A stretch of DNA of 64,000 nt from JBBSAT01 sp044223665 (lineage in GTDB: Bacteria > Myxococcota_A > Polyangia > Polyangiales > Sandaracinaceae): contig JBGALT010000014.1 of assembly GCA_044223665.1 (NCBI GenBank), forward strand, positions 22,839 to 86,838. The letters run 5' to 3'. A program made the position numbers and the translations under genes. The notes below the pieces were generated by a model. It saw nothing but the letters and a program-made list of their open reading frames with translations, ran no database searches and was not told where the DNA came from. Below are positions 6,430 to 14,766 of the stretch, one piece after another (position 1 is the stretch's first letter; the number at the start of each line of letters is the position of its first letter).

Positions 6430-9224
6430 GGGGTGGGAGTGAGGCTCACGTCGAGCGCGAAGGTGCTGGCGTCGTACGAGCTGGGCGAGTCGACGAAGAG
6501 CGCGTAGCTCCCGGGATCGAGCGTGGTGTCGATCATCGGGCCGCCGCTCGCGGGTCGCACGCCACATGCGAGCTCGCTGTGCCAATCGCTGCACGAGCGC
6601 CGGACGTAGACGCCGCCGGAGAACGGCTGCGTCGCGGTCACGACCAGGCGCGAGCGCGCAGCGACGTCGATCCGGCGGATCGCCTCGGCGCCGCCCGCGG
6701 TGACGCACGTGCCGCGAAACAGGCGCGTGCCTCCGCGGAGCGTCCCCACCAGCGGCCCGTTCGTGACCGGCGCGATGCCGGCGCAGGCGGCGGTCAGGTC
6801 GGTCACCTCGAGCGTGAGGTCGCGGGGCGCGAGGTGCGCGCCCGTACCGTCGAGCACGACATAGTAGGTGCCCGGGTCGAGATCGGTCTCGATCGCGGTG
6901 GCGCTGCAGCCGAGCTCGCTCGTCGCATCGCCGCAGCGGGTGAGCAGCGCGGCGACCATGCCGCCGCCCGCAGGCCACGTGAGGCGGACGTGAGAGGGCG
7001 TCCGGAGGTCGAGCCTGCGCACGACGTCGGGGCTTGCGGTGGTGCCACAGCTCACGCGGATGTCGTCGTGGGCGCGCAAGTTGTCGATGGTGGTGGTGCC
7101 GACGGCGAGCGGGGAAGGGGCCTCGCACGTCTCCGTGGCGGCATCGATCGCGGCGAGTGGCGCCGTCTCGCAGCGAAGCGTGAAGCTGCCGCGCGCGTCG
7201 GGCCCGTCGCCCTCCACCGTCACGGTGCTCGTGCCGGCCGGGACCACCGTGCCGACCGCAGCCTGGGCGGGGATCGCGCAGTCGAGCTCGCTCTCCGGGT
7301 CGGTGCAGTCGCTCCGGATCGAGACGACGCGCGCATCGCTCCCGCCGGTGACGGTGCAGCGCAGGCGAGACGGAGCGTCCGTCGTCACCGCGTAGCGGCG
7401 CTCCCGCCCGCCGACGCCGCCGCAGTGCGACTCGCTCTCGTCGGCTCCGCCCGCGAGGGTGCCAGTGGCGTCCTGGCCGATGGCGAGAGGCGTCGGCGCC
7501 GCGCACGACTGAGGAGCGGCCTCGGGGCTGCGCGAGGTCGCGATCAGATCGAAGCGCCCCGAGCCGCCGTCGGTCTCGTCGACGACGAGCGTGTACACAC
7601 CCTCGTCGAGCACCTCGGTCAGTGGCTCGTCGTCGTGGCAGGCGATCTCGCTCGCCTCGTCCACGCATCGGCTGCGGAGGTAGACCACCAGCGGACGGCC
7701 GTCGTCGGACAGCGCCTCGACCGCGACGCGCGAGCGCGCGGGAACGACCAGGCGATACGTCACCTCGTTGCTCGCGGGCGGCTCGTCGTCGTCGTCGTAC
7801 TCGCAGTCCATGCAGTCGTCGTACTCGTGGGCGTACTCGTACTCGCGGCTGCAGCTGCCCATCTCGACGTCCATCGCGTCTCGCGTCGATCCGTGGACGA
7901 CGCGCCCGATCGGCAGCGGCGTCGAGTCGGGGCAGTCACTGCTCGATCCGGCGCTCGACGGGGAGCGCCAGCCGAGGCCGAGGTCGCCACGGACGCGGGC
8001 GAGGGTCAGCGCATCCAGCTCGTCGCGCATCGCGGCGTAGAGCGGCGCGAGGGCGGCGGCGTCTCGCGCCTCGCCGATCGCCAGCAATGGCACCGTGGTC
8101 GGCCGGAGCGGCGCTTCTGCCGTCGCGGTCGGCACGCCCGGGAGCGTGCCGTCGGCGGCGCGCACGAGCACGCGTGTCGATGCGCGCATCGCGAGGCTCG
8201 GCACCTGCGTACCCGCGGCCGTCAGGTAGCGACGATCGGCGGCGAGCGTCGAGACGACGTCGAGCACGATGGCTGCCGTCGCGTCGTCGTCCTCGTCACG
8301 CGCGGGCTCCACCACGACGACGCCACCGAGGGCGGTCTCGAGATCGGCGGCGACGCCGGCCACGAGCACCGACGCACGATCGGCGTCGTGCGTCGCGTCG
8401 AGCATCGCGGCGATCGTCGGTGCACCGGCGCCTCCAGGGGCCCGGAGCGAGAGGTCGGTCGAGGTCGGATCGAGCTCGTAGCGCACGCGCAGGAGCGCGC
8501 GCGCGGCACACGGATCGACGTCGCGTGCGCGCAGCATCCCGTCGCGCACGGCGCTCACGAGCGCGGGCGCGGGCCGTGCCGAAGTGGCCGCGCTCACGTA
8601 GCTCGCGACGGCGCCGTCGATGCGCTGCCGCAGCGCTTGCTCCGCGCGCGTGCCGGCGCGCGAGCCGTGGAGGCTCACGCGCGTCGCGCAGAGCTCGGCC
8701 CAGGCGCCCGTCGCGATCGCCGTCTCGACGTGCGCCAGCCGCTCGTTGTCGATCGCGAGCGGCTGGTGCGCGGTGATGGGCGTCACGAGGCGCGCGAGGG
8801 GGCCCGAGACCAGGCCCGCCTGGGTCGCGTCGGCCCACGCCACGTAGCGTGCCCAGTCCTGCTCGGTCTCGGCACGGTTCGCCTGGGCCCAGAGCGCACT
8901 CTCGTCGCGCTCGACCGACGACGCCTCGAAGCTCACTGCCAGTGCCGCGATCGCGACGAGCGCGGCGATGCCCACGCCGATCCAGCGCGCGCGCGCGCGC
9001 CTCGTCGCCTCGGGGGTCGTCGCGATCGGCGCGGCCGTCACCATCGACTCCGGTGCGGCGGGCGGCGCCTCGCTCGGCGGCGGCGTGACCGAGGCGACGC
9101 TGGGCGCCGCTCCTGCGCTCGGTGCGTCGGCCGCCCCGCTCCGGGGCTCGCTCTGCGTGGGCGGCTCGGCGCCCGTCTGGGCGTGGGAATCGTGAGAGTC
9201 GTCGCGATCGGTCGGAGAAGACAT
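6426..9224 (-). CDS. Membrane-anchored protein with four PPC-like beta-domain repeats
   Basis: A 932-residue protein of unknown function. Residues 1-80 are a Pro/Ala/Ser-rich N-terminus, followed by one membrane helix (about 81-98), so most of the chain is outside the cytoplasm. The C-terminal half holds four repeats of 100-130 residues, each built as 'C..P.PL..G...G.L', a 'RRL.L..PS.V' strand, an 'RS.C.D..SEL.C' block and 'LDPGTY.VVVDG'. This pattern resembles bacterial pre-peptidase C-terminal (PPC) beta-sandwich domains. The first repeat has an acidic Tyr/Asp/Cys-rich insert (around forward 7780-7850). The start at 9224 is preferred over an in-frame ATG 66 bp upstream. No catalytic domain is seen, so a surface adhesin or scaffold is possible. 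Confidence 0.82.
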   Translation of the reverse strand: MSSPTDRDDSHDSHAQTGAEPPTQSEPRSGAADAPSAGAAPSVASVTPPPSEAPPAAPESMVTAAPIATTPEATRRARARWIGVGIAALVAIAALAVSFEASSVERDESALWAQANRAETEQDWARYVAWADATQAGLVSGPLARLVTPITAHQPLAIDNERLAHVETAIATGAWAELCATRVSLHGSRAGTRAEQALRQRIDGAVASYVSAATSARPAPALVSAVRDGMLRARDVDPCAARALLRVRYELDPTSTDLSLRAPGGAGAPTIAAMLDATHDADRASVLVAGVAADLETALGGVVVVEPARDEDDDATAAIVLDVVSTLAADRRYLTAAGTQVPSLAMRASTRVLVRAADGTLPGVPTATAEAPLRPTTVPLLAIGEARDAAALAPLYAAMRDELDALTLARVRGDLGLGWRSPSSAGSSSDCPDSTPLPIGRVVHGSTRDAMDVEMGSCSREYEYAHEYDDCMDCEYDDDDEPPASNEVTYRLVVPARSRVAVEALSDDGRPLVVYLRSRCVDEASEIACHDDEPLTEVLDEGVYTLVVDETDGGSGRFDLIATSRSPEAAPQSCAAPTPLAIGQDATGTLAGGADESESHCGGVGGRERRYAVTTDAPSRLRCTVTGGSDARVVSIRSDCTDPESELDCAIPAQAAVGTVVPAGTSTVTVEGDGPDARGSFTLRCETAPLAAIDAATETCEAPSPLAVGTTTIDNLRAHDDIRVSCGTTASPDVVRRLDLRTPSHVRLTWPAGGGMVAALLTRCGDATSELGCSATAIETDLDPGTYYVVLDGTGAHLAPRDLTLEVTDLTAACAGIAPVTNGPLVGTLRGGTRLFRGTCVTAGGAEAIRRIDVAARSRLVVTATQPFSGGVYVRRSCSDWHSELACGVRPASGGPMIDTTLDPGSYALFVDSPSSYDASTFALDVSLTPTP

Positions 9225-9256
9225 GGCGCTCCGTGGTGCACGCCCTGCGCCCGGCG

Positions 9257-9278
9257 AAAAAAGCCCGGTTTCGGCGGG
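9257..9278 (-). terminator. Weak hairpin with T6 tract, possible terminator or attenuator
   Basis: On the minus strand a short CCCG/CGGG stem with a 7-nt loop is followed by GC and then TTTTTT, which is unusual in this GC-rich DNA. It lies in the leader of the 932-residue protein gene. The stem is only 4 bp, so support is weak. Confidence 0.25.
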
Positions 9279-9359
9279 TCGCCGAGGCACGTCGTGTCGC
9301 CCTCCCCACGATCACGCGCCAGCCCGGACACGCGGCTGCGATGGCGATCGGAGCCTCGA

Positions 9360-9710
9360 ATGAAGTACGCTGCACGGACGATGCGGCTCGGATCCCTCGC
9401 TCTGTTCGCCCTCGCGCTCGGCCTCGTCCCGGCCTGTAGCTCCGCGCCTGCGTGCGTGATCGATACCGACTGTCCGCTCGGCCAGTACTGCACGAACCCG
9501 CCCGGCGGCGGCGGCGGCGTCTGTGAGACGGTGGGCTCGGGTGGCCAGCACGACACGGGCCCGCGCGTCGACGCCGGCACGGTCGACGGCGGCGCGCGCG
9601 ACACGGGACCGCGCAGCGATACGGGCGCGACGCCGGACACGGGTGCCGGCCGCGACACGGGCGCATCGGGCGACGACGCGGCGACCGGTGACGACGCCGG
9701 CCGCACCTGA
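9360..9710 (+). CDS. Small putative lipoprotein
   Basis: A 116-residue lipoprotein. The ATG at 9360 has a GGAG ribosome-binding site six bases upstream; an internal ATG at 9381 would give a tighter signal peptide but lacks one. The signal ends at a LVPAC lipobox. A short Cys-containing segment (CVIDTDCPLGQYC) follows, of the type seen in Cys-knot-like repeats of myxobacterial lipoproteins, and then a low-complexity Asp-Thr-Gly/Asp-Ala-Gly tail to the end. There is no globular domain large enough to suggest an enzyme. Function unknown. Confidence 0.75.
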   Translation: MKYAARTMRLGSLALFALALGLVPACSSAPACVIDTDCPLGQYCTNPPGGGGGVCETVGSGGQHDTGPRVDAGTVDGGARDTGPRSDTGATPDTGAGRDTGASGDDAATGDDAGRT

Positions 9711-9773
9711 TCGCGATCGACCGCGCGCTCCGGTCGGCTCCGGATCGCAGCCGCCTCGGCCAGCGGGTCGTCG

Positions 9774-10550
9774 TCAGTCGATGCCGAGCACGGCGCGCAT
9801 GTCGTAGCGGCCCGGCGCGCCCGGGCTGCGGGCCCAGCGGGCCGCGCGCAGGGCGCCGCGAGCGAAGAGGCCGCGATCGTGGGCGCGATGGACGAGCTCG
9901 ACGCGCTCGGAGGGGCCGGCGAGCATCAACGTGTGCTCGCCGACGACGTCGCCAGCGCGCACCGCGTGGATCCCGATCTCGCTCTTCTTCCGCGCGCCGA
10001 CCAGGCCCGAGCGACCGTGCGTGAAGCCGCTCGCGTCGAGCGCCTTGCCCTCCGCGACCGCCTCGGCGAGCCGCAGCGCGGTGCCGCTCGGAGCATCGAC
10101 CTTCCGGCCGTGGTGGACCTCGACGATCTCGGCGTCGAAGTCCTCGCCGAGCAGCCGCGCCGCCTCCCGCGCGAGATGGAAGAGGACGGTCACGCCGACG
10201 CTGGTGTTCGGAGCCAGGACCACGCGCTGCTCGCGGGCGAGCGCGTCGAGGGCCGCGATCGCGTCCTCGCCCAGGCCGGTCGTGCCGACGACGAGGGGCT
10301 TGCGGTGCCGTGCGCACGCTTCCGCCACGCCGCGCGTCGCGTCGCGGTGGCTGAAGTCGATCACCACGTCGGCGGCCGCGATCGCGTCGAGGTCGCTGCC
10401 GACGATCGTCCCTTCGACCTCGCCGGCCCCGCCGCGATCGATGGCGACGGCGAGCTCGGCATCGCCGGCCTCGATCGCGGCGCGCGCGATGGCGCGGCCC
10501 ATGCGCCCGGCGGCGCCGTGCATGGCGATACGCAACCGGCCCGTGCTCAC
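9774..10550 (-). CDS. dapB: 4-hydroxy-tetrahydrodipicolinate reductase
   Basis: A 258-residue cytosolic enzyme that reduces 4-hydroxy-tetrahydrodipicolinate with NAD(P)H in the diaminopimelate/lysine pathway. The dinucleotide-binding GAAGRMGR lies near residue 13. The active-site stretch 'EVHHGRKVDAPSGTA' carries the catalytic histidines and substrate-binding residues, and 'APNTSVGV' and the 'RAGDVVGEH' segment also match the family. The GTG start at 10550 overlaps the dapA stop by 4 bp (GTGA); the long open frame upstream overlaps dapA in another frame and is a shadow. dapA is directly upstream, giving two consecutive steps from one transcript. Confidence 0.96.
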   Translation of the reverse strand: MSTGRLRIAMHGAAGRMGRAIARAAIEAGDAELAVAIDRGGAGEVEGTIVGSDLDAIAAADVVIDFSHRDATRGVAEACARHRKPLVVGTTGLGEDAIAALDALAREQRVVLAPNTSVGVTVLFHLAREAARLLGEDFDAEIVEVHHGRKVDAPSGTALRLAEAVAEGKALDASGFTHGRSGLVGARKKSEIGIHAVRAGDVVGEHTLMLAGPSERVELVHRAHDRGLFARGALRAARWARSPGAPGRYDMRAVLGID

Positions 10551-11422
10551 GAGAAGCCCGCTGCCGTCAGCGCGGCCTCGACCTTGCGCATGCTCGCGTC
10601 GGCCGGCCACACGAGCGGGAGTCGGATCTCGCGCGCGATGTGGCCGCGGGCGGCGATCGCCGCCTTCACCGGCCCGGGGTTGGCCTCGACGAACATCGAC
10701 TCGTGGACCGCCAAGAGGCGCAGGTGGAGCTTCTGTGCCTCGACGACGCTGCCGGCGTTCCACAGGCGCACGACGTCGCTCGTCGCCTTGGGCAAGAGGT
10801 TCGCCGTCACGCTGATCACGCCGGTGCCACCCACCGAAAGCACGGGGAGCGTCAGCGCGTCGTCGCCCGAGAGCACCGAGAAACGATCCCCGCACTTGGC
10901 GACGATCTGCGCGCTCCGCATCACGTTCCCGGTCGCCTCCTTGATGGCGACGATCTCCTTCACGTCGGCGAGCTTCTCCAGCGTCTCGAGCGCGAGGTCG
11001 ACCCCGGTGCGACCAGGGATGTTGTAGAGGATGCTCGGCATCGGGACCTCGGCGAGCACGTGCCGGAAGTGCGCCTCGAGCCCCGCCTGGGTCGGCCGGT
11101 TGTAATAGGGACAGACGAGCAGCAAGCCGTCGGCGCCCGCCTTCTTGCACAGCTCGGCGAGCTCGATCGTGTGCTTGGTCGAGACGGTGCCCGCGCCCGC
11201 GTACACCGGCACGCGGCGCTTGGCCTCCTCGACGACGATGCGGACCACGCGCTCGTGCTCGCGCTCGTCGAGCGTCACGCTCTCGCCCGTCGTCCCGCAG
11301 GGGACCAGACCCTCGCAGCCGCCCACGATGACGCGCTCCACGAGCGCGCGGAGCGCCTCCTCGTCCACCTCCCCGTTCCGGAACGGGGTGATCAGCGCCG
11401 GCATGGTTCCCGAGATCCGCAT
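10547..11422 (-). CDS. dapA: 4-hydroxy-tetrahydrodipicolinate synthase
   Basis: A 291-residue class I aldolase that condenses pyruvate with aspartate semialdehyde, the committed step to diaminopimelate and lysine. The family motifs are clear: PALITPF near the N-terminus, GTTGES, the 'YYNRPTQ' segment with the active-site tyrosine, 'YNIPGRTG', and 'IKEATG' with the Schiff-base lysine. The ATG at 11422 follows an AGGAGG ribosome-binding site by a few bases, which fixes the start. The 3' end overlaps dapB. It is divergent from the metallophosphoesterase gene with about 100 bp between them, so the promoter should lie there. Confidence 0.97.
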   Translation of the reverse strand: MRISGTMPALITPFRNGEVDEEALRALVERVIVGGCEGLVPCGTTGESVTLDEREHERVVRIVVEEAKRRVPVYAGAGTVSTKHTIELAELCKKAGADGLLLVCPYYNRPTQAGLEAHFRHVLAEVPMPSILYNIPGRTGVDLALETLEKLADVKEIVAIKEATGNVMRSAQIVAKCGDRFSVLSGDDALTLPVLSVGGTGVISVTANLLPKATSDVVRLWNAGSVVEAQKLHLRLLAVHESMFVEANPGPVKAAIAARGHIAREIRLPLVWPADASMRKVEAALTAAGFS

Positions 11423-11524
11423 CGTCTTCCTCCTCGCCCGAAGCGTCGCGACGATAGCGTTGCAGACACCGGGGTGAAAGCCGGAACATCGGGCTCCGTG
11501 CCGGATCTTCCCGCCCATGGACGC

Positions 11525-12385
11525 ATGGTTCGCTTCGCCGTCGTCGGCGACGTGCACCTGGCGTTCGGCCCCGCCGACGTGGCGCGCCTCGACGCGGGTC
11601 GCTACGACGCGATCCTCTTCGTCGGCGATCTCGGCGGCTACGCGCAGCGAGGCGCGTTGCGCGTCGCACGCTACGTGCGCGAGCTGACGACGCGCGCGCT
11701 GGTGATTCCGGGCAACCACGACACCGTCGGCGCGCCCCAGCTCGTCGCCGAGCTCATGCAGAACGACGCGGCCATCGCGCTGCTCGGCCGTGGCCAGCGC
11801 GAGCGCGTCGAGATGCTCCGCCAGCAGATCCTCCCGGCCGAGCTCGCGGGGTACTCGCTCCACACGCTCGGCGATCTGACGATCGTCGCGGCGCGACCGC
11901 ACAGCTTCGGCGGGCCCCGGCTCGCGTTCCGCCCCTACCTACAAGACGCGTTCGGGATCGCGTCGCTCGACGAGTCGGCCGCCCGCCTGCGCGCGCTGGT
12001 GGAGGCGACCGGCACCGAGCGGCTCGTGTTCTTCGCGCACAACGGCCCGACCGGGCTCGGTGAGCGGCGCGACGATCTCTGGGGCTGCGACTTCCGCCGG
12101 AGCGAGGGCGACTTCGGCGATCCCGATCTCGGGGAGGCGATCGCGCACGCGCGCGCCCGCAACAAGCGCGTGGTCGCGGTGATCGCCGGCCACATGCACC
12201 ACCAGCTGCGCGGTCGCGGCACGCGGCGCTGGATGATCGAGCGCGAGGGAACGCTCTTCGTGAACGCGGCCCGCGTGCCGCGCGTGTTCCGGGAGAGCGG
12301 CCGCGAGAAGCGGCACTTCGTGGAGGTCGTCGTCGAGGGCGATCACGCGAGCGCGCGCGAGGTGCTCTTCGAGCCGGGCGCGTGA
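11525..12385 (+). CDS. Calcineurin-like metallophosphoesterase
   Basis: A 286-residue soluble metallophosphoesterase. The dimetal motifs are in order: GDVH (8-11), GDLGG, GNHD, a 'FFAHNGP' segment and GHMHH, which together bind two metal ions. The ATG at 11525 puts the first motif immediately after the N-terminus, as usual, and the open frame upstream is antisense to dapA. Relatives act on diverse phosphomonoesters and diesters; the substrate cannot be told from sequence. Gene order with dapA is divergent, so no functional link is implied. A strong hairpin follows the stop codon. Confidence 0.88.
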   Translation: MVRFAVVGDVHLAFGPADVARLDAGRYDAILFVGDLGGYAQRGALRVARYVRELTTRALVIPGNHDTVGAPQLVAELMQNDAAIALLGRGQRERVEMLRQQILPAELAGYSLHTLGDLTIVAARPHSFGGPRLAFRPYLQDAFGIASLDESAARLRALVEATGTERLVFFAHNGPTGLGERRDDLWGCDFRRSEGDFGDPDLGEAIAHARARNKRVVAVIAGHMHHQLRGRGTRRWMIEREGTLFVNAARVPRVFRESGREKRHFVEVVVEGDHASAREVLFEPGA

Positions 12386-12421
12386 GTCGCACGGCGGCGG
12401 CGCGGTCGGGCGCCGTGCGAC
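12386..12421. terminator. Bidirectional terminator hairpin
   Basis: A perfect 11-bp inverted repeat (GTCGCACGGCG / CGCCGTGCGAC) with a 14-nt loop starts directly after the metallophosphoesterase stop and ends 9 bp before the stop of the convergent kinase gene. No T-tract follows on either strand, but the position between convergent genes fits a terminator for both. Confidence 0.6.
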
Positions 12422-12430
12422 GCGCCGTGA

Positions 12431-13276
12431 TCAGACGAGATCGCGCTCGAGCTCGGCGCGCAGCGCGCCGGCGTCGGTCGGTCGATCGGCCGGCCGCGGC
12501 GCCATCGCGCGCATCACGACCTGGACGACTGCCGGTGGAAGGTCGGGCCGCGACGACGAGAGCGGCTTGGCCTTGCCGGTGACGATGTCCATCATCAGCG
12601 CGCCCGGGTGCCGTCGCGCGGCCGCGAAGGGCAGCTCGCCGGACAGCGCTTCGTAGAGCACGACGCCGAGCGCATAGAGATCGAGGCGCGCGTCGATCTG
12701 GCCCTGGCCGGTCAGGAGCTCGGGGGCCATGTACGCGGGCGTGCCGGTCAGCTCGCCGGTGCGGGTGAGCCGCTCGAGCCCCTCGATCTTCGAGAGGCCG
12801 AAGTCGACCAGCTTGATGGGGAAGGGTGCTCCGCTCGGCAGGTACACGTTCGCGGGCTTGACGTCCCCGTGCACCACGCCGTGCGCGTGCACGGCCGCGA
12901 GCGTCTCGGCGAGCGCCAGCGCGATCGGACGGAGCGCGGTGACCGACATCGGGCCGCGCGCGATCCGCGCTTCCAGCGTCTCGCCCTCGAGCAGCTCCAT
13001 GACCGTGAAGGAGCGCTCGCTCTCGTCCTCGCCGACGTCGAGGATGCGCACCACCCCGGGGTGAACCAGCGCCTGCAGGACCGACGCCTCGCGGCGGAAG
13101 CGTCGCCGGATCGACGCGTCGCCGTGCAGCTGCGCCTTGAGCAGCTTCATCGCGACACGCGCGCCGCTGCGCAGATCTTCGGCTTCGTGGACGGTGCCCA
13201 TCGCGCCCGCCGCGATCACGCGCAGGAGCCGGTAGCGGCCCTCGATGAGCGTGCCGTTCGGCGGGGCCGAGTGCAT
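12431..13276 (-). CDS. Cytosolic Ser/Thr protein kinase
   Basis: A 281-residue Hanks-type kinase consisting of little more than the catalytic domain. The ATP loop GAMGTV is at 24-29 and the catalytic lysine is Lys44. The catalytic loop reads HGDVKPAN, with Gly in place of the usual Arg of HRD, which suggests it may not need activation-loop phosphorylation. DFG, 'GTPAYMAPE' and the C-lobe 'RPTDAG' follow. It has no membrane helix or sensor domain. The ATG at 13276 is preferred over the in-frame start at 13342, which would overlap the upstream protease gene. It is the last gene of a run with two protease-like lipoproteins. Confidence 0.9.
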   Translation of the reverse strand: MHSAPPNGTLIEGRYRLLRVIAAGAMGTVHEAEDLRSGARVAMKLLKAQLHGDASIRRRFRREASVLQALVHPGVVRILDVGEDESERSFTVMELLEGETLEARIARGPMSVTALRPIALALAETLAAVHAHGVVHGDVKPANVYLPSGAPFPIKLVDFGLSKIEGLERLTRTGELTGTPAYMAPELLTGQGQIDARLDLYALGVVLYEALSGELPFAAARRHPGALMMDIVTGKAKPLSSSRPDLPPAVVQVVMRAMAPRPADRPTDAGALRAELERDLV

Positions 13277-13307
13277 CGAGCGATCGTCCGGCGCGCTCGT
13301 GCCGGGG

Positions 13308-14765
13308 TCAAGAGAACGGCGCGATCGCGAGCTCGTCCCCACCGATGCGCACGCGCGCCGCGCCGGGCGGGGCGTCGGGCAGCACGAGCACGCGCTCGTC
13401 GCCGTCGTGGATCATCGGTGCGCGCTCGGTGCCGAGCGCCGCGCCCGCGGCGTCGAGCCAGGTGATCACGGTCACCTCGCGCGTGCGCGGCATGCGGAGC
13501 GAGCGGGCGCCGGCGACCACGGCGCCGCGTGGCGTGTCGAGACGCACCACGAGGTGCGGGCTCCGCGCGCGGGCCGAGAGCGCATGCACGGCCACGACGC
13601 GATCGAAGATGGCCGACCACGTGTAGTCGCTCGTCCACTCCGGGTCGCAGTAGCCCATGAAGTCGGACGCTTCGCTCGGCCCGAGCAGCGCTCCGGTGCG
13701 CGGGTCCCAGCCCCACTCGCCGATGGCTCCGTTCGCGTACGGGTAGCCAGTGTCGGCGCCCGAGGTATCGCAGGGCGCGTGGTAGCGACCGAGCTCGTGG
13801 CCGACCTCGTGGGCGAGCGTCCATGCCGAGTCGTCGCTCCCGAACCCGACGCCGCTGCCCACGCGGAAGTCGGAGTCGGCGGGATCGTCCACCACGTAGC
13901 TCTGTCCCGTGACGCACGAGCCGCCGCAGTAGGCGGAGTACGTCGCGGCCGGTGCGACGAGCGCGTAGTAGTAGGCGTCGTCGGGCGCGCCGTCGGACAC
14001 GCGCAGATCCATGAGCATCCCGTTCACGGCACCGAAGTCGACGTTGCCGGTGAAGGTGAGCGCGTCGTCCCAGGGCACGGGGTCGTGGACCGAGAGATCG
14101 AGGTGCGCGATCGGATAGAGCGCGAGCAGGAGATCGCGGACCTTCGCCTGCCACGCCGCCGACGTGTCCGGCAGGCGGCCGCTCCGGGGGAGGCGCGCTG
14201 CGTGCGGAGCCGAGGTCGCCAGCGTGCCGCCGGGATCGACGAGGCGGACGGAGATCGACGCGGTCGACGTCATCTCGGTTGCGGGGATCTCCACGTCGAG
14301 CACGCTGGACGGATCGTCGTCCCGCGGGACGCCGCTCACGTTGCGGGTCAGCGTGTGCACGCCGACCACGCGCGCGCCCTCGCGCACCTCGACCTCGGCG
14401 CTCACGGCGCGGGGGCTCGCCGTGCTCGCGTACACGCGCACGAGCGCGCGGCGGCCGGCGACGATGGGTGCGCTCCGCGTCGTCAGCGCCACTCCGCCGC
14501 TCGCGATGGAGACCCGGGTTCCCTCGAGCACGGCCAGACCCTCGAGCGTCACGCCTTCGGCCAGATGCGGCGTCGTCGGTGGCGCGCTCGCATCGTCGGT
14601 GCCCGCATCGGACGCAACCGCGCCGTCGTCGAGCGGCGCCGCATCGTCCGTGCTCCCCGCGTCGCGCGGCCGCGGCGAGCCGCAGCCAGAGCCCGCCGCG
14701 GCGAGCGCGATCAGAGCCGAGAGCGAGACGCGCAGCCACGCGCGCGGGCGTGCTTCGAGCGCCAC
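13308..14765 (-). CDS. Metzincin-type zinc metalloprotease lipoprotein
   Basis: A 485-residue lipoprotein with a zinc-protease domain. The signal peptide ends at a GSGC lipobox (Cys28) and an Asp/Ala linker follows. An N-terminal beta-rich region spans roughly 70-200. The zinc motif HEVGHELGRYH (His319, Glu320, His323, His329) is followed by a downstream Met-turn in 'SDFMGYC' (Met370), so it belongs to the metzincin clan; the HAPC after the third histidine is shared with some secreted proteases of the M66-like type. The GTG start lies 1 bp past the stop of the LAS lipoprotein gene, so the two are probably translated together. The target is unknown; a role in remodelling surface proteins is inference. 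Confidence 0.85.
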   Translation of the reverse strand: MALEARPRAWLRVSLSALIALAAAGSGCGSPRPRDAGSTDDAAPLDDGAVASDAGTDDASAPPTTPHLAEGVTLEGLAVLEGTRVSIASGGVALTTRSAPIVAGRRALVRVYASTASPRAVSAEVEVREGARVVGVHTLTRNVSGVPRDDDPSSVLDVEIPATEMTSTASISVRLVDPGGTLATSAPHAARLPRSGRLPDTSAAWQAKVRDLLLALYPIAHLDLSVHDPVPWDDALTFTGNVDFGAVNGMLMDLRVSDGAPDDAYYYALVAPAATYSAYCGGSCVTGQSYVVDDPADSDFRVGSGVGFGSDDSAWTLAHEVGHELGRYHAPCDTSGADTGYPYANGAIGEWGWDPRTGALLGPSEASDFMGYCDPEWTSDYTWSAIFDRVVAVHALSARARSPHLVVRLDTPRGAVVAGARSLRMPRTREVTVITWLDAAGAALGTERAPMIHDGDERVLVLPDAPPGAARVRIGGDELAIAPFS

Positions 14766-14766
14766 G

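Noticed and set aside
9257..9262. A6/T6 tract near the start of the 932-residue protein gene as proof of a terminator
   Set aside because: The stem beside it is only four base pairs; listed at low confidence only.
4665..9710. A 1681-codon open frame on the plus strand across the deaminase-like and PPC-like genes
   Set aside because: It is antisense to two well-supported minus-strand genes, is Arg/Ala/His-rich and low in recognisable domains, and arises from the high-GC third positions. Only its last 350 bp (from 9360) is real, as the small lipoprotein.
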